DNA from: Streptococcus sp. 263_SSPC
GTDB taxonomy: Bacteria; Bacillota; Bacilli; Lactobacillales; Aerococcaceae
Assembly: GCF_001071995.1 (NCBI RefSeq)
Contig: NZ_JVNU01000049.1
Coordinates: forward strand, 26,427 to 90,426
DNA: 64,000 nt
Direction: 5' to 3'
Shown: piece by piece, positions 44,818 to 52,633 of the stretch
How the letters are laid out: the number at the start of each line of letters is the position of its first letter
Position numbering within the stretch: the stretch's first letter is position 1
The notes under the pieces: model-generated
The model's database searches: none
What the model was told of the DNA's origin: nothing
What the model saw: the letters and a program-made list of their open reading frames with translations, nothing else
Made by a program: the position numbers and the translations under genes

Positions 44818-45681
44818 ATGGCGAAAAAAGATTCTTTAAAACAACAAAAGTTCATGTCGTTTATGTTTAGAGGAAAAGAAATTTTCAAACCACTAAACAC
44901 GGGCCATATCGACGAAAGAGTGAGTTGTATCCGGGAATATGTAGCCAATATTTACTTTTACACCAAAGACGGCTACACAATTATGATTGATGCAGGATAT
45001 AACTATGACAGGCTTGCCGAGAAGATGAGGTGGCTAGATATTCGTCCAGAAAGTATCAACGAGATTCTCATTACGCACCAAGATACGGACCACGTTGGAG
45101 CGATAGAAGTCGATGGCCAGGGATTATTTAAAAATGCAAAAATCTATGTGGGTCGTGTCGAGAATGACTACTTAGAAGGCCGAGTTCGGCGCAAAGTATA
45201 CTGGGGGCTCTATAAACTTCCGCAAGTGCATATCGAAAATGACAAAACATTGATAGAAGATGGGGAGATTTTCTATATTCACGATATTAAAATCGAAGCC
45301 TTTCTTGTACCTGGTCATACGTGGGGACATTTAGTGTATTTAATCGATGATGCGTATTTGTTTACCGGAGATACGATTTGGTTTGGTGCAGACGGTGGTT
45401 ATGCGTTTTTAAACACGCTCGCAGAAGATAGAAAATTACAAAGTGTATCGTTGAAACGACTAGAAGAAAAGCTCAGAAAGAGAAATCTTTCGTTAAAAAT
45501 CATTACAGGTCATACCGGATGGACAGATGAATTTGAATTTGCATTCCGCCATGTGGATGAAATCTGCAATGCCTTGAGGCGCAAACCGAAAGTACAAGAT
45601 CCTAAAGCTCCGTATGATGGGTTTGATGAAAGTGGCGATACCGAGGAAAAAGCAAGAACGGTAATTCTTGAAAAATGTTAA
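44818..45681 (+). CDS. Metallo-beta-lactamase-fold hydrolase with HxDxDH motif
   Basis: A 287-residue MBL-fold protein. The start at 44818 follows CAAGGTGAGAG; the GTG at 44809 is part of that signal. The metal motif reads THQDTDHVGAI, so the usual second histidine of HxHxDH is an aspartate. Later motifs are present: VPGHTWGHLVYL, FTGDTIWFG and the final histidine in ITGHTGW. The changed residue occurs in some MBL subfamilies and may alter metal use. The substrate is unknown. Confidence 0.82.
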   Translation: MAKKDSLKQQKFMSFMFRGKEIFKPLNTGHIDERVSCIREYVANIYFYTKDGYTIMIDAGYNYDRLAEKMRWLDIRPESINEILITHQDTDHVGAIEVDGQGLFKNAKIYVGRVENDYLEGRVRRKVYWGLYKLPQVHIENDKTLIEDGEIFYIHDIKIEAFLVPGHTWGHLVYLIDDAYLFTGDTIWFGADGGYAFLNTLAEDRKLQSVSLKRLEEKLRKRNLSLKIITGHTGWTDEFEFAFRHVDEICNALRRKPKVQDPKAPYDGFDESGDTEEKARTVILEKC

Positions 45682-45695
45682 AAGAATACAATCTC

Positions 45696-45729
45696 TAGCC
45701 AGTAGCTCGTCTATTGGCTAGTTTTTTTG
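45696..45729 (+). terminator. Terminator after the MBL-fold gene
   Basis: CTAGCCAGTAG and CTATTGGCTAG pair around five bases and are followed by T residues. Confidence 0.82.
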
Positions 45730-45743
45730 TAAAAAATCAAAAA

Positions 45744-45777
45744 GTAGCATATTTGCTACTGTAGCATATATGCTACA
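45744..45777. promoter_or_regulatory. Two tandem palindromes upstream of guaA
   Basis: GTAGCATATTTGCTAC (45744-45759) is directly followed by TGTAGCATATATGCTACA (45760-45777), a perfect 18-bp palindrome. Both share GTAGCA...TGCTAC arms and are centred about 17 bases apart. This looks like paired operator sites for a dimeric regulator. Confidence 0.55.
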
Positions 45778-45891
45778 TTTCAAAAAATTAAAACACAATT
45801 TTTGAGCGTGATGTCAACAGTTAGAAAAGTTGATTTAACAATGTTTTTGAAGAACGCGACGAGTGAGTGTACACTCTATATACTAATTTAT

Positions 45892-45948
45892 ATATCCGAA
45901 TGAAAGCTTGGTGTGACGCGGAAAATGAGCCTAAAAAATCCGAACAAA
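45892..45948 (+). promoter_or_regulatory. PurBox-like sites upstream of guaA
   Basis: AAATCCGAACAAA (45936-45948) matches 12 of 13 positions of the PurBox consensus AWWWCCGAACWWT, and ATATCCGAATGAA (45892-45904) about 10. They lie 39-51 and 83-95 bases upstream of a TACAAT -10 box (45987-45992). PurR encoded at 24.7 kb is the likely binder. Confidence 0.55.
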
Positions 45949-46022
45949 AAATTCAGTTTTTTAAAGTAATTTTCGTGATTTTCTGTTACAATAAAAAAGG
46001 ACTAAAACTAAGGAGGCCTCTT

Positions 46023-47576
46023 ATGACAGCTCAAACCACTTCATTAGAAAAGATTATCGTGCTCGACTTCGGTAGTCAGTACAATCAGTTGATTACGCGC
46101 CGTATTCGTGAATTTGGTGTGTTCAGCGAGTTGCTACATAACGATATTACCGCCGAAGAAATTAAGGCACATGGTAACGTAAAAGGGATTATTTTTTCAG
46201 GGGGACCACATAGCGTTTATGCAGAGGATGCTTTCACCGTTGATCCTGCGATTTTTGAATTGGGAATTCCAGTGCTCGGGATTTGCTACGGGATGCAACT
46301 GACAACGCATCTGTTCGGTGGGAAGGTAGAATCGTCTACAACTCGTGAATATGGTTCTGCGAAAGTCGATGTTTTTAACACGACTTCAGGCATTTTCAAA
46401 GGGTTAGCTGAAGAGGAAGAGGTACTCATGAGCCACGGCGACCGTATTACTGCGATTCCGGAAGGCTTTAGCGTGACGGCTTCGAATGCACACACGCCAT
46501 TTGCGGCTTTTGAAAACCAAGAACGTCGCATCTACGGCGTACAGTTCCACCCAGAAGTTCGCCACAGTATTCACGGAAACGACATGCTTCGTAACTTCGT
46601 GTTCGATATTTGTGGGGCGACAGGCGACTGGTCAATGGACAGCTTTATTGAAATGGAAATTGCGAAAATTCGCGAAAAAGTGGGCAATAAGAAAGTCTTG
46701 CTTGGATTATCTGGCGGGGTAGACTCAAGTGTCGTTGGGGTTCTCTTGCAAAAAGCTATCGGCGACCAATTGATTTGTATTTTCGTAGACCACGGCTTGC
46801 TTCGTAAAGGGGAAGGCGACCAAGTAATGGAGAGTCTTTCTGGTAAATTTGGCCTCAATATTATTCGCGTGAATGCTCAGGAACGTTTCCTATCGAAACT
46901 AAAAGGCGTGAGCGACCCTGAACAAAAACGGAAGATCATCGGAAATGAGTTCGTGTACGTATTCGACGACGAAGCAGCAAAACTCACAGACGTGGATTTC
47001 CTTGCGCAAGGAACGCTTTATACAGACATCATCGAATCCGGAACGAAAACAGCGCAAACCATCAAGTCTCACCATAACGTAGGGGGACTTCCAGAGGACA
47101 TGCAATTCGAATTGATTGAACCACTGAATACACTCTTCAAAGATGAAGTGCGCGCTTTAGGAACAGCGCTTGGTATGCCAGACTCAATCGTATGGCGCCA
47201 ACCATTCCCAGGACCAGGACTTGGAATTCGTGTGCTTGGGGAAGTGACGGAAGAGAAACTCGAAATCGTCCGCGAATCTGACGCCATCTTACGCGAAGAA
47301 ATCGCAAAAAACGGCCTTGAACGCGACGTATGGCAATACTTCACGGTGCTTCCAGGCATCCGCAGCGTTGGGGTAATGGGAGACGGCAGAACGTACGACT
47401 ACACGATTGGAATACGTGCCGTAACCAGCATCGACGGCATGACGAGTGACTTCGCTCGCATCCCTTGGGAAGTACTGCAAACCATCAGCGCTCGTATCGT
47501 CAACGAAGTAGCCCACGTCAACCGCGTCGTCTACGACATCACGAGCAAACCGCCGGCTACGATCGAGTGGGAGTGA
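46023..47576 (+). CDS. guaA: GMP synthase (glutamine-hydrolysing)
   Basis: A 517-residue enzyme converting XMP to GMP. The start at 46023 follows AAGGAGG (46010-46016); the open frame upstream to 45867 is leader. The N-terminal class I glutaminase has the catalytic cysteine in GICYGMQL and the histidine in FHPEVRHS. The ATP-pyrophosphatase domain has [12 protein letters not shown], and the C-terminal dimerisation domain ends [11 protein letters not shown]. PurBox-like sites upstream suggest control by PurR. Confidence 0.97.
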   Translation: MTAQTTSLEKIIVLDFGSQYNQLITRRIREFGVFSELLHNDITAEEIKAHGNVKGIIFSGGPHSVYAEDAFTVDPAIFELGIPVLGICYGMQLTTHLFGGKVESSTTREYGSAKVDVFNTTSGIFKGLAEEEEVLMSHGDRITAIPEGFSVTASNAHTPFAAFENQERRIYGVQFHPEVRHSIHGNDMLRNFVFDICGATGDWSMDSFIEMEIAKIREKVGNKKVLLGLSGGVDSSVVGVLLQKAIGDQLICIFVDHGLLRKGEGDQVMESLSGKFGLNIIRVNAQERFLSKLKGVSDPEQKRKIIGNEFVYVFDDEAAKLTDVDFLAQGTLYTDIIESGTKTAQTIKSHHNVGGLPEDMQFELIEPLNTLFKDEVRALGTALGMPDSIVWRQPFPGPGLGIRVLGEVTEEKLEIVRESDAILREEIAKNGLERDVWQYFTVLPGIRSVGVMGDGRTYDYTIGIRAVTSIDGMTSDFARIPWEVLQTISARIVNEVAHVNRVVYDITSKPPATIEWE

Positions 47577-47608
47577 CATAGAAAAATCAATCGCTTTTGA
47601 TGGGCATA

Positions 47609-47637
47609 ATAAAAACCACCGGCTTAGCCGGTGGTTA
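47609..47637. terminator. Bidirectional terminator after guaA
   Basis: AACCACCGGCT and AGCCGGTGGTT pair around a very short loop. It serves the convergent guaA and the endonuclease gene. Confidence 0.82.
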
Positions 47638-48468
47638 TTTGTTTTCATAATCAGAGAAAATAACTTCTGTAGCGATTCTCTTGTAGGAGATTTCATTTTT
47701 TGTATGTCTTGTACATCTAAAAATTCCTTTGAAAGAATAATAGATATTTCCTAATACATCTTTTTGATGGGCAAAAACAATTGAATCTTTAATTTCTTTT
47801 ATTTCCATATCGTTTTTACCTCTAGTTTGCTCGATACTCTTTCCATCTGGAGAAATAGAATTATCCCAATCATTATTTTTGTACAGCTTTGGAAACCACA
47901 CCTGTACTTGTTCATTTAGAGGAGAGGAGCCCGCTTGATGGAGACGAAAATTTTTCCCGAATAACCTCAATACATCGGCATGTGTTCGGAATTTTGCTCC
48001 GTCAGATATTCTTAATTTGCCAACTTTCAACCATTGATCTACAGAAAATTCATCCTGATATGAGTAAGGTCTGAATTTTTTATTATTTTTAAGATGTTGA
48101 ATTTTATCAATTAATTCGTCAATTCTTTGATGTACTGATTCAATATTGGAGTTTTTATCACACTTAATTCTGAAGAATTCCACATCTGTATAATAAATTA
48201 TTTCCCGTTCTCTCGCTCTATCAGCTTCCTCATTCGATAAATGATGACTCTCATCAATTTCAACTGCTATTTTGAATTGTGGAAAATATAAATCTATAAG
48301 ATATCTTTTCCCGTCTTTTTTTCTAACGAGTTGTTGAGTTGTAAATTGGATTTCTGTATCATTTAATAAGTGGATTATTCTAGATACAACATAGAATTCA
48401 TACTTCTTATTGCGAAGTTTAGTTAACAATTTTGCATAGTATGTTAATTCATCTAGCTTCTTTGACAT
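47635..48468 (-). CDS. AbaSI/PvuRts1I-like modification-dependent restriction endonuclease
   Basis: A 277-residue protein. The start at 48468 follows GGGAGGCTACAAT. The N-terminal nuclease half reads YEFYVVSRIIHLLND, then FTTQQLVRKKDGKRYLIDLY and FPQFKIAVEIDESHH, a Vsr-like PD-(D/E)XK core with D-x(n)-E-x-D. The C-terminal half contains VWFPKLYKNNDWDNSISPDG and YYSFKGIF, the SRA-like segment seen in AbaSI and PvuRts1I. These type IV enzymes cut DNA carrying hydroxymethyl- or glucosyl-hydroxymethylcytosine, as in T-even-type phages. It is a single-gene system needing no methylase. AGA-rich codons suggest transfer. Confidence 0.8.
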   Translation of the reverse strand: MSKKLDELTYYAKLLTKLRNKKYEFYVVSRIIHLLNDTEIQFTTQQLVRKKDGKRYLIDLYFPQFKIAVEIDESHHLSNEEADRAREREIIYYTDVEFFRIKCDKNSNIESVHQRIDELIDKIQHLKNNKKFRPYSYQDEFSVDQWLKVGKLRISDGAKFRTHADVLRLFGKNFRLHQAGSSPLNEQVQVWFPKLYKNNDWDNSISPDGKSIEQTRGKNDMEIKEIKDSIVFAHQKDVLGNIYYSFKGIFRCTRHTKNEISYKRIATEVIFSDYENK

Positions 48469-48550
48469 ATTGTAGCCTCCCATTTTTTGCATTTAATTTA
48501 TTATAACCTATTTGATAATATAATCACAAACAGAAGACAAAACGGACTAA

Positions 48551-48670
48551 GCTCTGGAATTTTAGTTCTGGACCCTTTATTATTGGGATTGAGAGACTGT
48601 GTTTGAAGGGAGTAGTCGGCATGGATGAAAAGATAGAAATCAAGAAGCAAGATTTCTATGAGATGCTGTA
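48551..48670 (+). repeat. 120-bp direct duplication, copy 1 (degenerate)
   Basis: Matches 49338-49457 with about ten differences and no gaps. It includes a decayed hairpin (GCTCTGG...CTGGACC), a conserved leader and the first 16 codons of the gene that is intact in copy 2. The open frame at 48621-48671 reads MDEKIEIKKQDFYEML then stops. Confidence 0.8.
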
Positions 48671-48671
48671 A
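48621..48671 (+). pseudogene. Truncated 5' end of the 109-aa gene found intact at 49408
   Basis: MDEKIEIKKQDFYEML and a stop at 48669-48671. Identical in protein sequence to the start of the downstream gene up to residue 15. It lies upstream of the GrpB-family gene and is a by-product of the 120-bp duplication. Confidence 0.7.
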
Positions 48672-48701
48672 ATATATAAATTAGAATTGTAGAGGTTAGA
48701 T

Positions 48702-49268
48702 ATGAATAAAAAATTCGAGCAAATGAGTTTAAAAGAGCTTTGGCAACTGTTTCCGATATTTTTAGTCAAACATAATAAAGAGTGGACAAAATGGTATGAA
48801 GAAGAAAGAAAATCAATATTATCAGCATTGCCGAGTAAAAGCACAAAAAGAATATCTCACATCGGAAGCACGGCTATATCAGGAATATGGGCGAAAAATA
48901 TTGTGGATGTATTAGTTGAAGTAAACGACAAGGCGGATTTAGATATTGTTAAAAATATTCTAATAAACAAGGGTTGGCTATGTATGAATATGACTGAAAC
49001 CCGCATTACATTAAACAAAGGCTACACAGAACAAGGATTTGCAGAAAAAGTATTCCATCTTCATATTAGAATTGTCGGAGATAATGATGAACTGTATTTT
49101 AGAGATTATTTGAATGATCATAAGAAAATAGGCAAAGAATATGAGGTTTTAAAACTATCGCTTTGGAAAAAATATGAACATGACAGAGATGGATATACTG
49201 AGGCAAAAACAGATTTTATAAGAAAATATACAAATATAGCAAAAAGTTTATATGGGAAAAGATACTAA
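48702..49268 (+). CDS. GrpB-family (UPF0157) protein
   Basis: A 188-residue protein of the GrpB family, which has a minimal nucleotidyltransferase fold. RISHIGSTAISGIWAKNIVD near residue 50 is the signature (HIGST..G...K..ID), and HLHIRIV with the RDYLNDH segment follows, as in other members. The function is not established; some members act in nucleotide or antibiotic metabolism. AGA-rich and AT-rich codons differ from core genes. It sits exactly between the two copies of the 120-bp duplication. Confidence 0.83.
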   Translation: MNKKFEQMSLKELWQLFPIFLVKHNKEWTKWYEEERKSILSALPSKSTKRISHIGSTAISGIWAKNIVDVLVEVNDKADLDIVKNILINKGWLCMNMTETRITLNKGYTEQGFAEKVFHLHIRIVGDNDELYFRDYLNDHKKIGKEYEVLKLSLWKKYEHDRDGYTEAKTDFIRKYTNIAKSLYGKRY

Positions 49269-49337
49269 CCAAATTTTTCATTTGTAAGAAGAGCTTAGGA
49301 TAGTTAGATAATGTTTGATAAAGAAATAATGGCAGAG

Positions 49338-49457
49338 GCTCTGGAATTTTACTTCCGGAGCCTTTATTATTGGGATTGAGAGTCTGTATTTGAAGGGAGT
49401 AGTTGGCATGGACGAAAAGATTGAAATCAAGAAGCAAGATTTTTATGAGATGATGTA
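49338..49457 (+). repeat. 120-bp direct duplication, copy 2 (intact)
   Basis: The better-preserved copy, with a proper hairpin GGCTCTGG / CCGGAGCC just before a T-rich run, then the leader and start of the 109-aa gene. See copy 1 at 48551-48670. Confidence 0.8.
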
Positions 49458-49737
49458 TTTAATGGAGAAAATTCTGTATATCGCAGAACGCTCAGGGGCC
49501 AGAGAGGATATCGACAACAACGCATATTCTCTAGCCATCACCTTTGGAAAAGAGAACGTTGTGCAGGAGCTGCTATCACTTCGAAGAAAAATGGTTGATT
49601 ATTTAGATGCGCAGGGCGAAGCGGAGCTAGAAAAAGTCCTCGAACCAATCGATGACATCACCATTCCCTATGGCCTAACGCTGGACGCCTTACGCAAAGA
49701 GCTCGAACCATACTTGCCGAAGAGGGTTGAGGGGTAG
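49408..49737 (+). CDS. Hypothetical helical protein (109 aa)
   Basis: Starts MDEKIEIKKQDFYEMMYLME at 49408 after AAGGGAGTAG; an in-frame TTG at 49390 is not needed. The protein is acidic and mostly helical (YIAERSGAREDIDNNAYSLA, VVQELLSLRRKMVDYLD, ending in LRKELEPYLPKR). There is no membrane segment. I do not recognise the family. Arginine codon use is mixed and closer to the core genome than the GrpB gene, so it may be an older resident whose 5' end was copied when GrpB arrived. Confidence 0.6.
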   Translation: MDEKIEIKKQDFYEMMYLMEKILYIAERSGAREDIDNNAYSLAITFGKENVVQELLSLRRKMVDYLDAQGEAELEKVLEPIDDITIPYGLTLDALRKELEPYLPKRVEG

Positions 49738-49754
49738 AATAGATATAATAGAAC

Positions 49755-49819
49755 ACCGTAATTTGATACGCTTCTTACTGATTTACTTGGTAAGGGGAAT
49801 ATCAATTTACGGTCTTTTT
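49755..49819 (+). terminator. Long terminator hairpin after the 109-aa gene
   Basis: ACCGTAATTTGATA and TATCAATTTACGGT form the outer stem, TTCTTAC and GTAAGG an inner one, and TTTTT follows. Confidence 0.75.
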
Positions 49820-50056
49820 GTGCTTCAAAAGACTTCATAAATTATTTATAAACAAAAAGTAAATCGTTTTCAAAAAATGCTTAAAATTAAGTGGTGAAAA
49901 TGATATAATGAACTCAATTGCTTCATAAATTCGCAATAAGTTATGAGTTTGTGAAAAAAAACTGGTCGTAATTTGGGGCTAGATAAAAGTTAGAGGATAA
50001 ATAGATGGGGACAGTTACTGTTATCCATAGTGAAGAAGAATTGGAAGGTACTAAGA
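49820..50056. other. Leader region of the GTPase-HerA operon
   Basis: About 240 bp without a supported gene. It holds the promoter at 49901-49909 and an untranslated leader of about 140 bases. A short GTG-started extension (50030) in frame with the GTPase overlaps the likely ribosome binding site. Confidence 0.5.
49901..49909 (+). promoter_or_regulatory. Extended -10 promoter element of the GTPase-HerA-HNH operon
   Basis: TGATATAAT at 49901-49909 is a TGnTATAAT extended -10. No good -35 box is seen at the right distance, which extended -10 promoters can tolerate. Confidence 0.55.
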
Positions 50057-52630
50057 ATGACAAAAATAAAGATTAAAAGTAATCCGTATACTAAAGAGAT
50101 TTCATATCAAACATTGGACGTAACAACAGGTGATTGGCTTGGCGTCAAACAAAGTGATAAAAGAAGTAGACTGACAGAGACCGATTCAGAGCGAGCTTTT
50201 CTACCTTTTAAGATTAAGGAAATTCTTAGCATTATTGTTAAGGAATACTATGTAGGAAGAGAAAAGGTACAACTAATATTTGAAGGAACTCAGGATGAGT
50301 ATGTGGAAATAGCATCAGTTTGTGAATCAGATGAATTTAAAGAAAAGATTGACTTGATGCGTTCGAATACGATTCTTGAAAATGCACGTTTTATTAAAGA
50401 AGACATCAAACAGATTTTTGAGACAGTGAATCCAGTAATCAAACAGATTATGCAAGATGACGAAAAAGTGATAAAGAGAATTAATAAAGTTTCAAAAGCG
50501 TTGGATGATGTAATTCCGCTTTGTGTTTTTGGAAATTATAGTGCTGGGAAATCTACTTTTATAAATGCATTAACAGGAGTGGAAATTCTACCGAGCGGAA
50601 GTGACCCTGTTACAGCCAAAATTTATGAAATTAGAAATTCTGAGTTTCTAGATAGAGCAAAAATTTCTTTCGAGTTTCAAAAGGAAAGAATAGAAATAGC
50701 GATTGATGGTAAAGAGATAAGAGTATTAAAAGGAAATCCAGAAACCGAAATCGTCAAAAGTATTAAGGAAGAAATCGCAAACGATGGCACATATGAGTTA
50801 TATGCAATGGTACGTATTGCGATGGAAATCTTAAATAATTACGAGAAAAGAGATAGAGAAGTTACTGAAATCAGCAATGTTATTTCATTAAGTGTTCCGT
50901 TCTCTCCAAATGGAGTAATTGGAACATCTCAAAATAAATTTGTCATTTTTGATACTCCGGGTTCAAACTCTAACTCAAACGAGGACCATTCAAAAGTGTT
51001 GGATGAGGCGATGGCTGAATTTTCAAACGGGATTCCACTATGGATTACTCAGTATGATGCGCATGATACAAAGGATAATGCCGAATTATGTGACAATGTT
51101 TTGGCAATTGAGTCATTGGATAAACGATTCACCATGATTATTTTTAACAAAGCAGATGATGCGGACCTTCCGGAAGATGGATTCACAGAGAAACAAATAA
51201 ATGAAATTTTAGAATATCGTGCGATTGAAAAGATGTATGCCAATGGAATTTTCTTTGTTTCATCCATTATTGGCTTAGGTGGAAAAAATAATGGAGAGTT
51301 TGTAGACAGATTTTATGGGAAGAAATTTAGGACACAAAGTTTAACATTTTCAGATCCAGAAGATATCGATTACCTCTCTTTGTATAAGTACAATATTATG
51401 CCTTCGCAAGTGAAGCAAAATGCTCTTGAGTATTCGCAGAAAAATGAAAATCTCATTTATTCGAATAGCGGACTGTACTGTGTTGAAAAAGAAATTGAAA
51501 CTTTTGCAAGTAAACACTCCGCATACAACAAGTGTCAGATGGCGTTGTCGTTTCTTAGCAATGTAATTGATAAGACAAACGCACGTATTGAAGAGAAAAA
51601 GAAGACAAGAAAAGAAATAAGAGACCATTTTGAACAACAATTAGATGCAGAAGCACAACTCTTAAAGCAAGAAATCGACAAATCTGCTAAAACAATGGAA
51701 GAAGAAAATGAAGCAGCTTCCAAGAGTATTGTTGCGGAATACGTTAATCAAGTTCTTCAGTATCCAATGGACGAGGATGAACTTGCGACAGTGGATACCA
51801 ATATTCGTAACGAAATTTTTGAACATTATGATTATGAATCGACAGAAAGAGAACTGCAAGAAGCTAAAAATAAAAGCCGAGAACATTGGCAAGACAATTT
51901 TCAGGGGTTGTTCAAGCGGAATATTCTTGATGCTGCAAAAACATTAGTAAATGACGTTGCCAGCGATGTAAAAAATGTTCAAGAATCTAAGAATAAAAAG
52001 AACGAAAAAGAGAAGTCACTCGACCGTTTAGCTTCTAGCGAAACGATAAACTATGTGATTGAATCTTACAAAAACAATATCGATGATGCACAGAAGAAAC
52101 TATCTACTTTTTTAGATGAATATTGGCGTGAAAAGGAACGAAATTTTAAAAACCAGCTGATTCTCAAAGTAACTGAATCAGATACATTAACAGATTCACA
52201 GCGTGAAGAAATTGCATCCAAAATACAAAATTATGACATTAATAACTTTAAAGAACAAGCGAATTCAGTATTTGTTAGAGAGAAATTCTTAAAAGGTACA
52301 TTGCTTGGAATTCATATTATTGATGATGAAAAGCTAAACACCAGTCGTCTAGCTAGAATCTATAATGACAAAATAAAAGCTAGTGTAAAAGAGATGTCTC
52401 AAATGATGAATGATGATTGTTTTATGCAATTTAAAAACTGGGAGAGAAAGATACTTGATGAGATTAATGCCGGTCTTACAGAATTTAATCCGGGATTAAA
52501 GGAATTGGTTAACAAAATTCGCATTGAGACAGAGAGTCTTACCGAGTTAGAACAAAATCAAACGTTGATACGCTACTCATTAGAAACAATGAAGAGTCTG
52601 ATGTCGTGGGAAGTTGTGGAAGGGGTATAG
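50057..52630 (+). CDS. Dynamin-like large GTPase
   Basis: About 857 residues from ATG 50057 (GGAAGG upstream). An N-terminal domain of about 155 residues precedes the GTPase: G1 GNYSAGKSTF at about residues 159-168, a likely G2 threonine in SGSDPVTAKIYE, G3 DTPGSNSNSNEDHS and G4 FNKADDADLP. The long C-terminal part is helical with coiled coil (EEKKKTRKEIRDHFEQQLDA and following) and no clear membrane helix. This is the layout of bacterial dynamin-like proteins, several of which act in phage defence or at membranes. Four bases separate it from the HerA gene. Codon use is AGA-rich and AT-rich. Confidence 0.82.
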   Translation: MTKIKIKSNPYTKEISYQTLDVTTGDWLGVKQSDKRSRLTETDSERAFLPFKIKEILSIIVKEYYVGREKVQLIFEGTQDEYVEIASVCESDEFKEKIDLMRSNTILENARFIKEDIKQIFETVNPVIKQIMQDDEKVIKRINKVSKALDDVIPLCVFGNYSAGKSTFINALTGVEILPSGSDPVTAKIYEIRNSEFLDRAKISFEFQKERIEIAIDGKEIRVLKGNPETEIVKSIKEEIANDGTYELYAMVRIAMEILNNYEKRDREVTEISNVISLSVPFSPNGVIGTSQNKFVIFDTPGSNSNSNEDHSKVLDEAMAEFSNGIPLWITQYDAHDTKDNAELCDNVLAIESLDKRFTMIIFNKADDADLPEDGFTEKQINEILEYRAIEKMYANGIFFVSSIIGLGGKNNGEFVDRFYGKKFRTQSLTFSDPEDIDYLSLYKYNIMPSQVKQNALEYSQKNENLIYSNSGLYCVEKEIETFASKHSAYNKCQMALSFLSNVIDKTNARIEEKKKTRKEIRDHFEQQLDAEAQLLKQEIDKSAKTMEEENEAASKSIVAEYVNQVLQYPMDEDELATVDTNIRNEIFEHYDYESTERELQEAKNKSREHWQDNFQGLFKRNILDAAKTLVNDVASDVKNVQESKNKKNEKEKSLDRLASSETINYVIESYKNNIDDAQKKLSTFLDEYWREKERNFKNQLILKVTESDTLTDSQREEIASKIQNYDINNFKEQANSVFVREKFLKGTLLGIHIIDDEKLNTSRLARIYNDKIKASVKEMSQMMNDDCFMQFKNWERKILDEINAGLTEFNPGLKELVNKIRIETESLTELEQNQTLIRYSLETMKSLMSWEVVEGV

Positions 52631-52633
52631 AAT

